Origin: Channa striata
Taxonomy: Eukaryota; Chordata; Actinopteri; Anabantiformes; Channidae
Direction: 5' to 3'
Assembly: GCA_033026295.1 (NCBI GenBank)
Contig: CM065180.1
Coordinates: forward strand, 20,427,523-20,491,522
Length of the DNA stretch: 64,000 nt
A program made the position numbers and the translations under genes. This document shows, one piece after another, positions 36,423 through 49,190 of the stretch. The notes beneath the pieces are model-generated. The model saw only the letters and a list, made by a program, of their open reading frames with translations, was not told the origin of the DNA and ran no database searches. The stretch's first letter is position 1; each line of letters opens with the position of its first letter.

Positions 36423-38149
36423 CTCATTATGTGTAATGCAGGTTCAGAGAGAAATTAGATCCCAGACCCTATTGATCATATTGAGCAAATCATCATTAAA
36501 CCGCTCAATATTGGTTTCACCCAGATAATTGAAGATTGATAAACACCTTTTCTCATTCGTCTCAGTGTTTCCCACCTACCACCTTTTACTTTCTCCTACA
36601 GAACACACACTAGGCTGTGGCTACCTCTCATTTTGTAAACCAGCATCTTTTGAGAAAAATGATTTTGTCATTACTGTAATTTTAAATATAATTTAGTTTC
36701 TTTCATCTTCACTGTAATTTTGTTATTTCAAGCCTTGTTGTTTTAGTACTTTTGACTTTTTTCTCTCTATAATCTACTGCTACAGTTTATTGCATGTGTT
36801 TTATTATTCTCTCCTTCTTTTTTCATTCTTACCAAATAAACAATTTAGTAATCTGTGGCAATTTCAAGGTGTTTCTTTTACATCCAAGGTTTACTAAAAC
36901 CCATATTTTATGCAACATTGTGCAAATTAAGTAGAAGGTGTTCGTTAAAATACATTTATTAACATAATTGCCAGTAATTGTACAGTTTTGGACTTCACTC
37001 CTGTTGGTCCAACATGAAAATGCTGGTGCAAACATTTTTTTAGGTTAAATAGATATTTTCAAAGTCTTATAAACATGGACAATCCATTTAGATCCCCATG
37101 TTGTGCTCACCCACTGTGCATTACATCCTAAAATAATCCCTGAATCCATGTCTTCTGGCTCATAAAATATTCAGCAGACTTTCTGCCCATTTAAAAACTA
37201 TTTAGAATCAATTCAATTATCATCGGAGGCAGAAGAAGGGAAAGTGAAATGCAGGTGAGTAATCCTTCCCGTTGCCTCTTGAAAATGAACATTTGTCACT
37301 GAACATAGCCGTAGACCACCACTGTAGGATTAGAGGAACGTAGGAGTGGGCAAAATGAGCGAATGTCGTGTGTAATTCTGGCAGTCACGCCGTTTCAACC
37401 TTCTCTTGTGTAGCTCAGATGGCACCCAAACAAACCCGACATAAATGTGCCTGAAAACACTCTCAATCACACTCACTATTAAACTAACAGCAGAGTGTAT
37501 CTGTTTTCCTCTACCAACACAGAGTGGGAGCGAACCTCGTGGGGAGAAGGTGGATGCTGTTAAAGTCAAGCTTAATGAGCGAGAAGCAGAAGAGGCCACG
37601 CTTCTAACCAGGCGAGCTGAATCAGTGTTGGGATGGTCGACTGAATGTTCCTGGTTGTGCCTGTTTTAAAATGTCTGTTCTTGTCTGCAGCCATTTGTTA
37701 CGCACATGCGCAGTTGGAGAAGGGTGAAAACGTGGTTTTATGTATACATGGCAAAGAAATCTGTGTTCTCTGACGGAAATCTATCTGGGGGAGATTCCCT
37801 TGCTCTGGCCTTCCTGTTTACATAACAATAAAGAAATCAGCTTTCAGATGGAACCTGTTTACATAAGTCCACGTAAGCACACTTTCTCAAGAAAGCTGGC
37901 AATAACCACAAAAAGTACCACAATAAAATTATCATATAAACTAACCCAAATAACTTGTTAGCAGGCTGTGAGATATAAGCTGTAACTAATTTTAAATGTT
38001 TTTTTTTTTTACGCTTTAGCAAATGTGCTTTTAAATGTGACGGTTTTAGATGCTTGATGGCTGCATGTTGGCTTCCTAGTTTACGGGAAAAAAAAGACAT
38101 TTTGGAGTGAAAAACCGAGCAAGTGTAAAATTCTGCTGCAACAAAGCGA
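36423..38149. other. No confident gene; one exon-like patch
   Basis: At about 37523-37640 a ctgttttcctctaccaacacag acceptor-like site precedes an open, charged segment (SGSEPRGEKVDAVKVKLNER and on). No good donor closes it and I do not recognise it, so I do not call an exon. The remainder is AT-rich and unique-looking. Confidence 0.4.
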
Positions 38150-38330
38150 AGGTTGAGTGGAGACAGAAGATTGGCTGAGAGGAGGAGGGGGTGGAGAAGT
38201 GAGGTGTGCAGGAGGCCTTGAGGAAGAAAAAAGAAGGAAGGTTGGAGGCTTCTGAAGAGGATGGGATGGAGGTTAGAGAGCAGAGGGGAGCACAGAGATA
38301 AGAGGTAAAGGGGATCGAGGGGGAATGGGA
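38150..38330 (+). other. Polypurine tract
   Basis: About 180 bases are strongly biased to A and G on the plus strand (ggaggagggggtggagaag and similar). Such tracts can form triplex or other non-B structures. No coding content. Confidence 0.8.
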
Positions 38331-39692
38331 TTACTAAACCCCTGCCTGAAACTTACAGGCACATGGGAGAGCTTAGCAGGAGGAACATAAACAGTCAAAT
38401 AGAGAAAAACATCTGACGCTCACACTTACTACAGCTCCAGTCACTTGTAATAGTGCAATAAATATGCTGTCAATGTAACAGGATACACTTTCAGAGCTGA
38501 AGGCTAAATATTTTGCCACAATTAACCAATCCTCTTAAACAGTTTGGTAGGAGAAATTATTACTCAGCCCTAATAAAATATATCAAACCGTGAAAATAAA
38601 CCACGGTATGTTCCAAAAGTAACATTTTTCCTTTTTATTGCTGTTTTAGAACACAGTCGTTGAGGAAAAAAAGTGCATATTCTTACCTGCTAATACTAAG
38701 CTAATACCAACAAAATTATAAAATCTGGCAAATGCATTTTATTTGATATCTTGCAAAAAAGTAAAGCACAATCATACGACGCTGCGTGAACCTGCCAACT
38801 CCTTTATGTTAGACTTTCATTTGAAAGGTCACTGTGATGTTGGGGAAACATGTTTACGCCACGTGAACGTGCTGAGGAAAGTTCATGTCAAAGTGTAATT
38901 TGATGTTTGCACACATCTTGTATAAAAGATGCACATATAGCCCTAAGATCTGGTGGGTAAACAAGTTAGGCCATATTAATACAGTGGGCACGTGTGCGGA
39001 CCTACTCACACTCATGCACCCTTGGGCCCGTAATGATTTCCATGGTCAATAAAAGGGATTTGACTTGAAAGATTACTGGGAGAGAGAGAGAAGGAGAGAG
39101 AGTGAGCTGTCATGGCCTACAGCAGTCAGTCATCAGGCGCACTAAGCTTGATAAATGATGTGTGTGTGCGTCTGTGTCAATGATTATTTACATCACTGAC
39201 AATGTAGGGAGTGTGAGTCATGTTGGTTTTGTATGTTTCCATGCACACAATTTAATGATTTGTTAATGACTAATTCTTTTATGGATGCATGATGATTAGC
39301 ATGTGGGCATCCAGCGTGTTCGCTATGATTATTCTTATTAGCTGCAGAAGTTAAAGTACAACTTCATGAGTGCGTGTGTTCATGAGCGCGTGTGTGTAAC
39401 AGGGTCTGTGATTAATGGGGATGAATTTAGTGTTGATAGGTTGTGTGTGTGTGAGTGATGAAAAATAGACCAGTAACTGACTGGTATAGATCAAGACCAA
39501 GACCTAATTCATTGCTGCCCCCCACCCAACTCTGACCTTTGACCTGAACTCCCATTGATCTAAAAGAGCACAGACACACACGCTTGTCTTTCTGTAGTTG
39601 TGAGGTCACTCATTGGGCACATTTACTTTACCACTTAAGCCACAGATATTCTGGCTTTTAACTATTGGTTCAAATATTCAAGCAAGTGACTA
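38331..39692. other. No gene; short GA and GT runs
   Basis: A GA-rich run lies near 39081-39105 and a short GT tract near 39439-39452. Nothing else is recognised. Confidence 0.5.
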
Positions 39693-39729
39693 TGCACAAC
39701 CTGCATTGATTTGCATTGCAGGTTGTGCA
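39693..39729. other. Perfect 13-bp inverted repeat (hairpin)
   Basis: TGCACAACCTGCA (39693-39705) is followed after 11 bases by its exact complement TGCAGGTTGTGCA (39717-39729). No T run or tRNA motif is near. The stem is too short for a microRNA precursor by itself. It may be a small foldback element or chance structure. Confidence 0.9.
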
Positions 39730-42700
39730 CTTTGTCTGTAATTAATGCTAGGCATACGCAAGATACAATCAATCTCAGCAGCAGCTGATATTTCAACAAC
39801 AGTGGAAAGTTTTGCAGAAAGACTTAATGAGCTTGACCACAACTACACATTTATGTTGTTGCCATTTTTCCTGTAAAGATGTCACGATCTTGCCGTCATC
39901 CATCCCCCTGATTATTTACATTTATCAATTGGCAGAGCCAATGCAATGCATGAGCACAGCACAAAGAATTCTAAGTCAGGGAGAGAAGACAGTTATGGTC
40001 CTATACATTCCGTTAGTCACAGTATATAATAAACCATCCTCCCTATCCATATGCTCCCAGATACCCATCAGTACTTAACCCTGACAGTGATGTTTTCAGT
40101 GAGCCAATCAGGAATTAGCATCACCGGAATGATGAGTGCCACATCCAACCAGAGTGAAAGCATGAAATCCGGATCAGGGAAAAACAGTGCAGCGTTAAAG
40201 AGCACGGATCATGAAAGTGTGTGTGTTTCCTGCAGGCATGGTTTATCCAATCACTTGTCATCAGTGCTTCTGTCAGTCTGCCAAGGAAAATCCTCAACTG
40301 TGCCATTGTCTTTTAGCTGGCCAAAGACACACACTCACGCAACCTGAATAGCAAATGCAGGATCAGACATAAACATGTCAGCGCACATGCTTTTACCCTG
40401 AAAAAACTAAATATAGAGGCTTGATGACTTAATGTGCATACAGAGCACATGTTTTCAAACCACTTTTTGCTCTCCCTAGGTTTTACAGCAAGTGTCCTGC
40501 CTTAAAGGCCTGCAAGCCGTGACTATAAAGAAAAGTTCTTATATGATTCCATTAATAGTTTGGTTCCTTGCAACAGCCATCTCTTCCATGAAAACATAAA
40601 TTACTGTCTTTAAATGATCTTACATTAGCCTGCAAGGGACAATTAAAACAGACCTAAAGAGGATTTTTAATTGCCCTCGAGTTCTATATGTCATTTTAAT
40701 CACCTAGTGTCTATTGATGTCTATGGTGTTTCATGTGTGTGTAGCCTCTGTTTCTTCCGTTTCCCCTGTCCATCCCATCCTCGCTCTTGTCTGTAACGTC
40801 CCCCTGGAGGCACATTATTCTGTATATGTGTGGGAATGAAAGTGAGAAGTTGATTATGTGTGTGGGACGGAGGGGCAGTACTGGAGGCATGGCACATGCG
40901 AAATAACACACACACACATACGGTACGCAGTGTGTGGTGGAACAGATGTGCTGTTGTTTCACGGCCCAGCTTCAGTGTACGTATGCAAGATCCCAAATCA
41001 ATTAGTCCACATATGCTGCAGCACTCCTAATTAGTAACTGTTGTACATCCCAAGTGGTTCATGGTCCAGTTTTCTCGTAGCCTTTAGTCATTTTTTCCCC
41101 ATATATTTCCCTTTTCTTTATTTTATTTTTATAGTTTATCACGATACCCACTAGGTATCACGGTAAGTAATACACCTGTAACAGGTATCGTAGTACCTGT
41201 ACCTGTCCTAGTTTGAAAGGGGCTTGTATCACACAGGTAATGCAGTGCAATAAAAAACTTTTACTCTAGACATTGATTGACATTCATTAAGAACATTTTC
41301 CAGTCTTTCCCATAAGCTCAGAAGCGTTGTTATAAAACTCTCCGTATGAAACACTGCTGCAGGTGGACAAAGCTGGACTTGCCTCTTAAAAGAAGTTTAA
41401 CACGAACACTTTTGACATTCTTGAAGACCGCAACCCTCAACTGTGGTCTTGAACTTTAGGTTGCAATTTAAAGAATGGGTTTCCTCTGCAGGGTGAGGGA
41501 GCTCGTCTTTGCTAAACTTGCTCCCACCATAACCCAACTTTGCATAATTGGCAGAAAATGGTCGGAATAATGCATCACAAAGCATATTGTATGCACAGTT
41601 ATTGACTTTTCCCTCGGCCTCTTTTTGCCAGCCTCTTAACATTGCAAAATGCTGCAGCGAATTAATATCCATTGGTGTATTTGTAAAGCCAAAAAGCCAT
41701 ACATTCAATACATTCAGAAGTTCGTTTCATGAGAAACTCCAAAAGGCCACTGGTCTGTAATGTTTTCATTTTGTCCGATGTCTTTGCGCCAGTTATTACA
41801 ACTCGACAAGCTCTCTGTAATATTTAAGAGCTCAGGAATAATCTTATACTACCAATATTCCTAAAGGCCTAAAAATGCTGTTCTCAAAGTGGCGCACAGA
41901 AACTAACCTGAAAATAAAATAACCAGAGCAGAACAGGACACACAAGTAGTTTGATTTACCTGCTGCTAATTTTGAGATTTATTTATTTATGTATTTATTT
42001 TTGCCCATATTAATGAAAAAATACAGCAGCTTAAATTACCTGGAACTATTTTGCCTGGACAAGCAGTTTTAATGCCTTTTACTGGAGAAACAGCCCCTGT
42101 GAGAGCTGTTCACACTGGGTTCTGTCATTTTCCTGCAGAGGGATAATAAAATAGGAGTGTTGTGTATTGTTGGAATTTGGGTGGACCGACCCTTTAACGC
42201 CACCTCATTAATTAGAGCCACATTAAAGGGAGCTGGACTGTAAAGGTCAGCTAGTTAGGCCCATTCACCACAGTCCATAAATATTATGGCAGGAAGACAT
42301 TCTCATTGTATTCACGTTGCGCTTCAACACTTTGGATTAGAAGGAAAACTTTGACAGTCAAGCTCCGAGTTTCAGTTCCAATGATCTTTGAGGGCTTTCG
42401 CAGCCATTACTCACATCCAGATGTGGGAACATATTGTTGTCTAGAGTCAATGATCATGCACGCACTGCAACTCATTGTGTGTTTGCACTGCTCTCTCCCC
42501 TGCTTATTTCCTCTATTTAAAGTGATTTATCTACTCGTTGCTTTTTCTCCATCCCTCCGCTCTCTCTTTTCCTCCCCCTCCCTCGCCCCTCTCCTTCCTT
42601 CATTAATTACCCCAATTCTCTTTTCCTTCTATCTCTAAGACTGAATCATTATTTACTATTCCAATCCCTCCACCCTGTTCCTGTCTTTATTCATCACACA

Positions 42701-44852
42701 GTCGTTCTCTAGTGTCTCCTATTGTCTCCTATTGTCTTTTCCACTGCCTCTTATTCACCATTTTCTTGCCTTTTTGCCTATTTCGTCCCTTTTTTTCCAA
42801 AAGTACTATTTTATAAGCTTTATTATTTTCTCATTACAACCTTTTCCCCGTTTTCTTCTTTTGGCTCAAACTTTATGCTCCCTCTATTTTCGACCTCGAT
42901 TTGAAAGCAGTGTATTTTATCAGAAGAGAGAGCAGCTTGGTAAATCTGTGTCAGATGTGAGGATAATGATGGCAACGCAATGGCACAAGGGTTTTTATAC
43001 GAACACTGTCAAGTATGCACAACACGTCAAAACAGGTGAGAAAGGGATGACGAAGGGCTGATAAGAGAAAGAGGTGGAAAGCAGGAATGGACAACTGTCA
43101 AGGGAGAAATTAATATGGGGGACAGACGGATAAGAAATGTGACAATAGGAATGAATGGAAGACCCTAGGATGGAGGTAGGAAAAAAGGTGGGGGATGTAG
43201 GAGATGGCTGAGTGGTGGAGTGAGGCAGGAGTCTTCACCCAGTGTAAGATTTAATCTGTTCAAACTGAAAAATATATACAAATATGAATAAAATAAAATT
43301 AAATAAACCCAAAACTGGTCAAAATGATAAAAAAAAAAAAAAACTAAGCTAGGTCCATCGCTAGTGGGCAACTAGCAGCAGGTCTAAATCTGAACTCAAG
43401 CCCCTATTAATTAATAATCAGTCAAGACAATTAATTACCTCTGCTCTATAGAAACAATATAGTTCCAAACCCTTGAATATGTTAAATTAATTAATTAATT
43501 AATACATTTTCTAAAAAATTAAATAGGATTTTATATTACTTTTTTCTGCTTTACTGTCACAGAACTGGCACTATTAATACAATTAAGACTGTTGGGCTGC
43601 TGATGTTGCACTAACTATAAGTTGATCTGAGTATGAACTAAAAGCCTGTGACTGTAAACTGTGAGGTGAGAAACAGGGAAACACAGCAACCTATGGTGAA
43701 TCACAGCTATTATCTGAATGAAACACTCGAAACGTCCTCGAGTGTATCGATGGAGAGACGGCGGCAGTAATGCAGAGCGGGAGAAGAGCGTCACAGTAAG
43801 AGCTGTGAAAACGACGCCATTCAACGTGTAATTCAAACCACAACTACACGTCAGCGCACACGTGTCCGTAATGTGGCCGACGGCTGGATGACCCCCGTGT
43901 TCATCAGAGAGGAAGCCGAGAGATAAATTAGATGGTTGAATACATTTGTTGAATGTATTCATGTATTTTCAGACAATCTGCAGCTTTGGTGAATTGTAAA
44001 ATATAATATATACATATTTAATACTTGGAATTTAAATTTTAAAGGACAGGGACAAAACACAATGTCTCATGCAGCAGCAGAACCACAAATGTGTTCATGG
44101 TGTTGAACTAATAGAAATTATTTAATTTTGGTTTAAACTGTCACCATAGTTCACTCAAAAAATTGAACTCTGTATGTTATTTGCATTTCATAGTTGTGAC
44201 ACAACTATGAAATGTTTTTCATTTTAGTGATAAAAACAAGGCCGTTTAATTGGGTTAATATAATATTGTGTGATTTTTAGAGGTACAAAATACTACAAAA
44301 TCTAATCAACATAACTCATAGAAACCACAAAAGTATACTTACAGAGCAGCAAAATAACTTTTGTTGTAAAATAACTTTCTGTCTTTTTCAGTCATCTGCA
44401 GGGTTTTTTCGATCCCTGCTCGGAAAATTACCGGTTTAATCCTTAGACTTTTTTTTAGGGTAGAGTAGGCAGGATTCTAAGTAGATTAACCTTGGGCGTA
44501 CAGACACTGGAACATAAAGTGTAACTTAAGTTAAACGATTAAAAATATTTTGATTAAATAAAGCTTTAATCCTTGTGTGGGATGTATATTGTCAACAATT
44601 TTAATAGTACTTGAATTTTGATTCTACGCTGTAAGCATTCATATGCAGATTTCAGATACAAATTAAAATATTTTGTGCCATTGTGATGAATGTTCTAATT
44701 ATCAATTATGCCTTTTAGATTTGTCTAGAAGTTTATCTCATGGATGCAGAGCCCTCAAATGTAGTAAGTATTCTGTTCTTCTTCATTCACCTATAGCAGG
44801 GTTTTGAATAAGGAAGATAACAAGATAACACTCCTAACAAGAGTGCTCACTC
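39730..44852. other. No gene; low-complexity patches
   Basis: Pyrimidine-rich DNA at about 42530-42870 gives Phe/Ser/Leu-rich frames. An A run lies at about 43330-43342 and TTAA repetition at about 43484-43503. An 8-bp inverted repeat ACACTCGA/TCGAGTGT lies at 43723-43745 within a patch of higher CpG content (43720-43900). A 115-codon minus-strand frame over that patch is unrecognised. Confidence 0.45.
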
Positions 44853-45782
44853 CACAGAGACGGCACTTTTGAATGTCTTAATTCTACTAAACCTATCTGC
44901 AGCCTTTGACACTGTGAACCCTCAGATCCCGTTGACTACACTCTCTGTCTTATACAGCTCTATCCTGGCTTTGTCTTGATCCATCTTCAAAGTATCCTGG
45001 CGTGTTTCGAACTCTCATAACCTCTCCACCGGTGTACCGCAGGGCTCAGTCCTTGGTCTTCTTCTTTTTTGCATCTATACTTCCCTTGGCTCTATCATCC
45101 ATTCTCATGGCTTTCCCTATCACTGCTATGTTGACAACACACAGCCCTTCCTGTCCTTTCCGGACGACTCCACTGTCTCCTGACGCATCTGTGCCTGTCT
45201 CTCTGACATCTCTGCTTGGATGAAAGAAACCTTTTCAGCTTAACCTCTCCAAGACTGAAGTTCTTGTCTTCCCTGCCAGACCTTTAACACAACTCAACAT
45301 CAACATCAACATTGGATCTGAGGGGATTGTCTCGCTAAGTCGGCCAGAAATCTGGGGTTCATCATTAATGACCAACTAAGTTTTACAGACCACATCGCCT
45401 CAGTCTTTAGGTCGTGTAGATTTGCCCTCTACAACTACAGAAAGATCAGCCACCACCTCTCGGAATACATGAACCAACTCATTGTGCAGACGTTGGTCAC
45501 AGAAGACACCAAGGAAAACTCTTCAGCTCAGTGATCCTTACGATGGTGGAATGAGCTGCCAAACTCTGCACGCTCAGCGACCTCACTCACAATATTTAAA
45601 AAAACTGCTGAAAACAGAACTAAATGAAATACTGCTCTTTCTTGTACTTGCATCTCATGAAACAGGAACACGTCTTTGATTACACTTTGCTTTGATGTTT
45701 TCTCCTCGACTTGGACTTTTGCTGCCTTGTCCCTCACTTGCAAGTCTCTCTGGATAAAAGCCTCTGCCAAATGGGAAAAATA
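44853..45782 (+). pseudogene. L2-type LINE reverse transcriptase relic
   Basis: The parent element encodes an endonuclease/reverse transcriptase used for target-primed retrotransposition. In successive frames the sequence shows LNLSAAFDTVNPQI (RT palm start), a GVPQGSVLG-like block read as TGVPQGSVLGLL near 45034, then SLGSIIHSHGFPYHCYVDNT at about 45085-45140. The usual Y-A-D-D catalytic box reads Y-V-D-N, so an active-site Asp is lost. LNLSKTEVLVFPARP follows near 45245, then ENSSAQ-like decay, and WNELPNSARSATSLT...KKLLKTEL before the 3' end. The last bases (CTCTCTGGATAAAAGCCTCT, GCCAAATG) are the L2/SINE tail. The endonuclease and about 0.3-0.4 kb between RT and C-terminus are missing, with several frameshifts. 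Confidence 0.85.
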
Positions 45783-46439
45783 GCAATTAATAGAACGGAG
45801 TTGCATCAAATTTACATGTTACATTTAATTTGCTACTATATTTACTATTAATTCCAACAGATTGTGAGGGACCGTTGACTTACTATAACGTACTTTAATA
45901 AATAAAATGTTTTACTTCTTGGAGTGTGTGACCTTTGTTTGTGGCCTTTGTGTCATTTTTAAACACCCATATCAACATAATTCCACGTGCATTGGGGATT
46001 TATGGCATGACGTCTGGGTGGGGCTCGCAGCCTCGCTTGTGTTTTACCTTGCTGTTCATGAACGTGACTGACGACTGACATGTGCGAGTGTTTACGGGTG
46101 TAAATGGAGCCATTTAAGTAGCCCACATAAACAGCAGTGATGATGAAGTGTGTGGATCCTCAGAGTCAGTGCTACTCTGAGAAATGCGTGAGGATGCATT
46201 TAGACGTCCTTACTGCCACAGCAATCTATCAACGTAATGAGCTGTTTAAATGTGTGAGAGGCTGAATCTGTACGTGTGCAGTGGAAGTTGCGAGTGTTTG
46301 TGCGTTTGATTGAGTGTGTGTGAATTTGAGGCTGCACACTGTCCTCCACAAAGGTTGCGTTAAGAGTCATAATTGTGGAGCACAGTTACAAATAAAAAAC
46401 ATATTTTTCCTTTTTTAGCATTTGATATATCATCTTTGC
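45783..46439. other. No feature seen
   Basis: Unique-looking sequence after the LINE tail. No promoter, exon or repeat recognised. Confidence 0.5.
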
Positions 46440-46512
46440 AATAAAACAGGTTGCAAATCAGTGCATTGTCTTTTTACAGTGTCCCAGCTTTTATGGAACT
46501 GGGGTTTGTAAT
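46440..46512. mobile_element. Tc1/mariner-type terminus
   Basis: The block caaatcagtgcattgtcttt then ttacagtgtcccagctttta and tggaactggggtttgta matches the end of a fish Tc1/mariner-like family I remember as 'aaatcactgtattctg...acaacgtcccaacttttttggaatcggggttgta'. Match quality drops upstream of about 46395. No transposase or second end is visible nearby. Confidence 0.6.
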
Positions 46513-48442
46513 TATTATATGATAAATCACTAGCAGACATAAGTTATTTTCGTTCATAATTAAATACACAATAAAGCGACTTCACCAATTTCCACTCTCT
46601 CTGGCTTTATTTTAGGGCGAAAACATAAATTATTGGTTTTAAACTTCCCTCTGATGTCAGTGGATTAAATATTTCTCCACTTCTACCTCCAGCTGACATC
46701 ACCTGGAGAAGTTTTTCATCATTCAGAGTTCAGATGATGTCATCTAGTTAGATCTATAATAGATTCTATCTAACAATTGTGATTTGAGGGATTCTTAGAG
46801 GAGCTCTTGTGGATCTGGGGGCTGCTGCCGCTGACAGCCTGCTTTTTGCATATAAATATTAATTTATGATGATCCTGATGGAAAAGCTCTTAAGGTGGTA
46901 AATCTGTATTTATGTATTTGTTTTGGGGATTGGTTTACAACCTGTAGGTGAATACATGGGTAAAGGGCATTACCCCCACACTTTTAACTATATATTTATA
47001 TAAAGATCTATAATTTAAGTTTATAGAAATGCACATCGACATGCTCCGATTCTGATTCTCACTGTAGGTGGTGGAAAAGTAATCATAAGCCTTCAAAAAG
47101 CTCTTTACATGAGTGAAATTGCATTTCATTTAGAATCACTATGCACCAATCAGCTCTCTCCTCTCCTGTGTAACTGTCATGTGATGTACCACCATTAGCC
47201 AAGTTTATTTAATACGTGATTAAATCATATTTCGATTTTGTGAAGCTTGTGACACATGCTTTACTTGTGTTGTACCACTGTCCAACAAAATTAGGGTTAC
47301 ATAAACACACTATGACGGTTAATTTCATTCTTAGTCTTCTTTGTCTTCAAATTATTATGACAGATGGAAGCAGCCATCGGTTGTCATTCACCATTGATTG
47401 TACAGCGTCTCTACAGTAAATAAATCCACAGGCCAAACGGCTGTAAAGTCGTCTTACACTAACACACTATCCGTTGGGCTTTTCTGACAAAGACGTAAAC
47501 GCTGCAGGGCAGACGTGTCAAAATCAATCTGGAACTTAAACAGCAGAACTAATCGCTCTCTGTGAGCAGAGACAAACAGTTTGACAAGAGCCTCATCAGC
47601 CACGGAGCACACACAGTATGGCACCACGCAGATGGACATTTAACTGTCACTTCCTCCATCCTCAACCGCCATGCCCCCCCCACGTTCGCAGTTTTGGTTT
47701 GATCTTCATCCGCATCTCTCCCAGTTTCTTCTTAACAAGGAACCGTCTCCCGGGTTTCTCGTCCCCTGTCTCTCACTCCATCTGGTCTCCCTCGTCCACT
47801 CTGCCCACCCTTTAATCCCCGTCCTGGGTGTTTACAGTCACTTCCTCCCCGTGTCGTTCTCGGTGGATGCTCCTCTGTCTTCTTCCTCCTCTTCCTTCTG
47901 TCCTTTCCTTTACCTTCCTCTTTCCGAGTCTCGACTTGACCCACTTTCCAACAGCAGCCAACTCAGACATCTGGGCTCCGGCTCACGTGCCAGATAAGAC
48001 ATGACACCCATGCTGGGAAAGAAAGAAGGAATGATGGGGGTGGAATAAGGAGAATCAGGGAAGGGGAACGGAAAGAGGGAGGTGAATGAGGGGTTAATGC
48101 AAAGACACAGTGAAATGGGGCGATTATGGGGAAAAGAGAGAAGCAGGCGGAGGAAAAGAAAATCCGACTGGAGTAAGCAGAAATAAATGTAAGAGAGCAT
48201 GTGGTTGGATGTTGTCAGCCTGCAATAAGTGCATTCGAGGGAGCGAGAGGGAGGGGGAGGGAAGATGACACACATAAGCCCGGCCATGCACGGTTTGAAG
48301 CGAGCAGGCAGCTGGCACATAATGGTGATTAGCCAGTGGAGTTAGCACGGGCTTCACAGGGTCACAGTGGCAAAGCGAGCTGAGGCGCCGTGTAATCTGT
48401 GTTAAGCAAAGATCACGTCATGTACATGCAGATCAATCGCAT

Positions 48443-48443
<1 letters not shown>
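46513..48443. other. No gene; inverted repeat and strand-biased tracts
   Basis: GTTAGAT (46747-46753) and ATCTAAC (46768-46774) form a small palindrome. About 47640-47950 is pyrimidine-rich and about 48010-48270 purine-rich on the plus strand. The 136- and 108-codon frames there are low-complexity artefacts. Confidence 0.5.

Positions 48444-48474
<31 letters not shown>
48444..48474. repeat. (CA)n microsatellite
   Basis: About 15 pure AC units, close to a C run at about 48496-48503. Confidence 0.97.
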
Positions 48475-48477
<3 letters not shown>

Positions 48478-48839
48478 TTTCATCTGCTCCACACCCCCCC
48501 CTCACCTCCCCTTCTGGAGAGGTATCAGGCTGCCGGGACGTGATCCGAACTAGGCTGAATTATTTTTCTCCGCGTGAGTATATGTAAAATAAATAAATAA
48601 AAAACAAGTGCTATTTGTCAACCCTATTGTGCAGTCTTATCTAACACGAGACAGCTCGAGACACTGCCAATGCGAACCTGTGCTGGCAGACAGTTTATTA
48701 TTTAGTCGGAGACAGATTAGGGTTAGTAAAATGGAATCCTGCAATTCGGGCATAATTCAAGTGACAAAAAGACGGATTATCTTTCTTCTCGCCAAAGCCC
48801 GATTTAATGTTTAACATTCCATCCTCAATAGTCTTCCTC

Positions 48840-49190
48840 TCCTTCTGGATGCTCTCCTCCTCCCTCAGCCCATTTCTTGTGCCCCCCCCCCCCTCTTTTT
48901 TTTTACAGTAGCCTTGTCCTCCCACTCTTCCCCTTTCTTTCTTTTGTCTCTCTCCACTTTGGCTCGTCTTTGTGTCCCCGTCACTCCCGTCCTCTCTGAT
49001 ATCATATCTTTATCCTCATATTTTCTTTCAATATCCTTCCTCCCCTTTCACATTGTCACCTTGCCTTTATTTCCATTAATCTCTTGTCATTTCTCCCTCA
49101 CTTATTCCATCCTTATGTCATTCCTCTTTTTTTCCGTGAGTACTTTTCACTCTTTGAGCATCACTGACCTTCACAGTCCGGTTTTGCTTG
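48840..49190 (+). other. Polypyrimidine tract
   Basis: About 350 bases are strongly biased to C and T on the plus strand, including a C run of about 13 followed directly by a T run (48881-48904). The 98-codon frame over it (Ser/Leu/Phe-rich) is low complexity. Confidence 0.8.

Noticed and set aside
37523..37640. Coding exon starting SGSEPRGEKVDAVKVKLNER
   Set aside because: The acceptor is plausible but no donor closes the segment, and the peptide is not recognisable. Kept only as a note.
47910..48320. 136-codon minus-strand frame
   Set aside because: It lies over a purine-rich tract; its Ser/Pro/Leu/Phe composition is what any polypyrimidine strand encodes.
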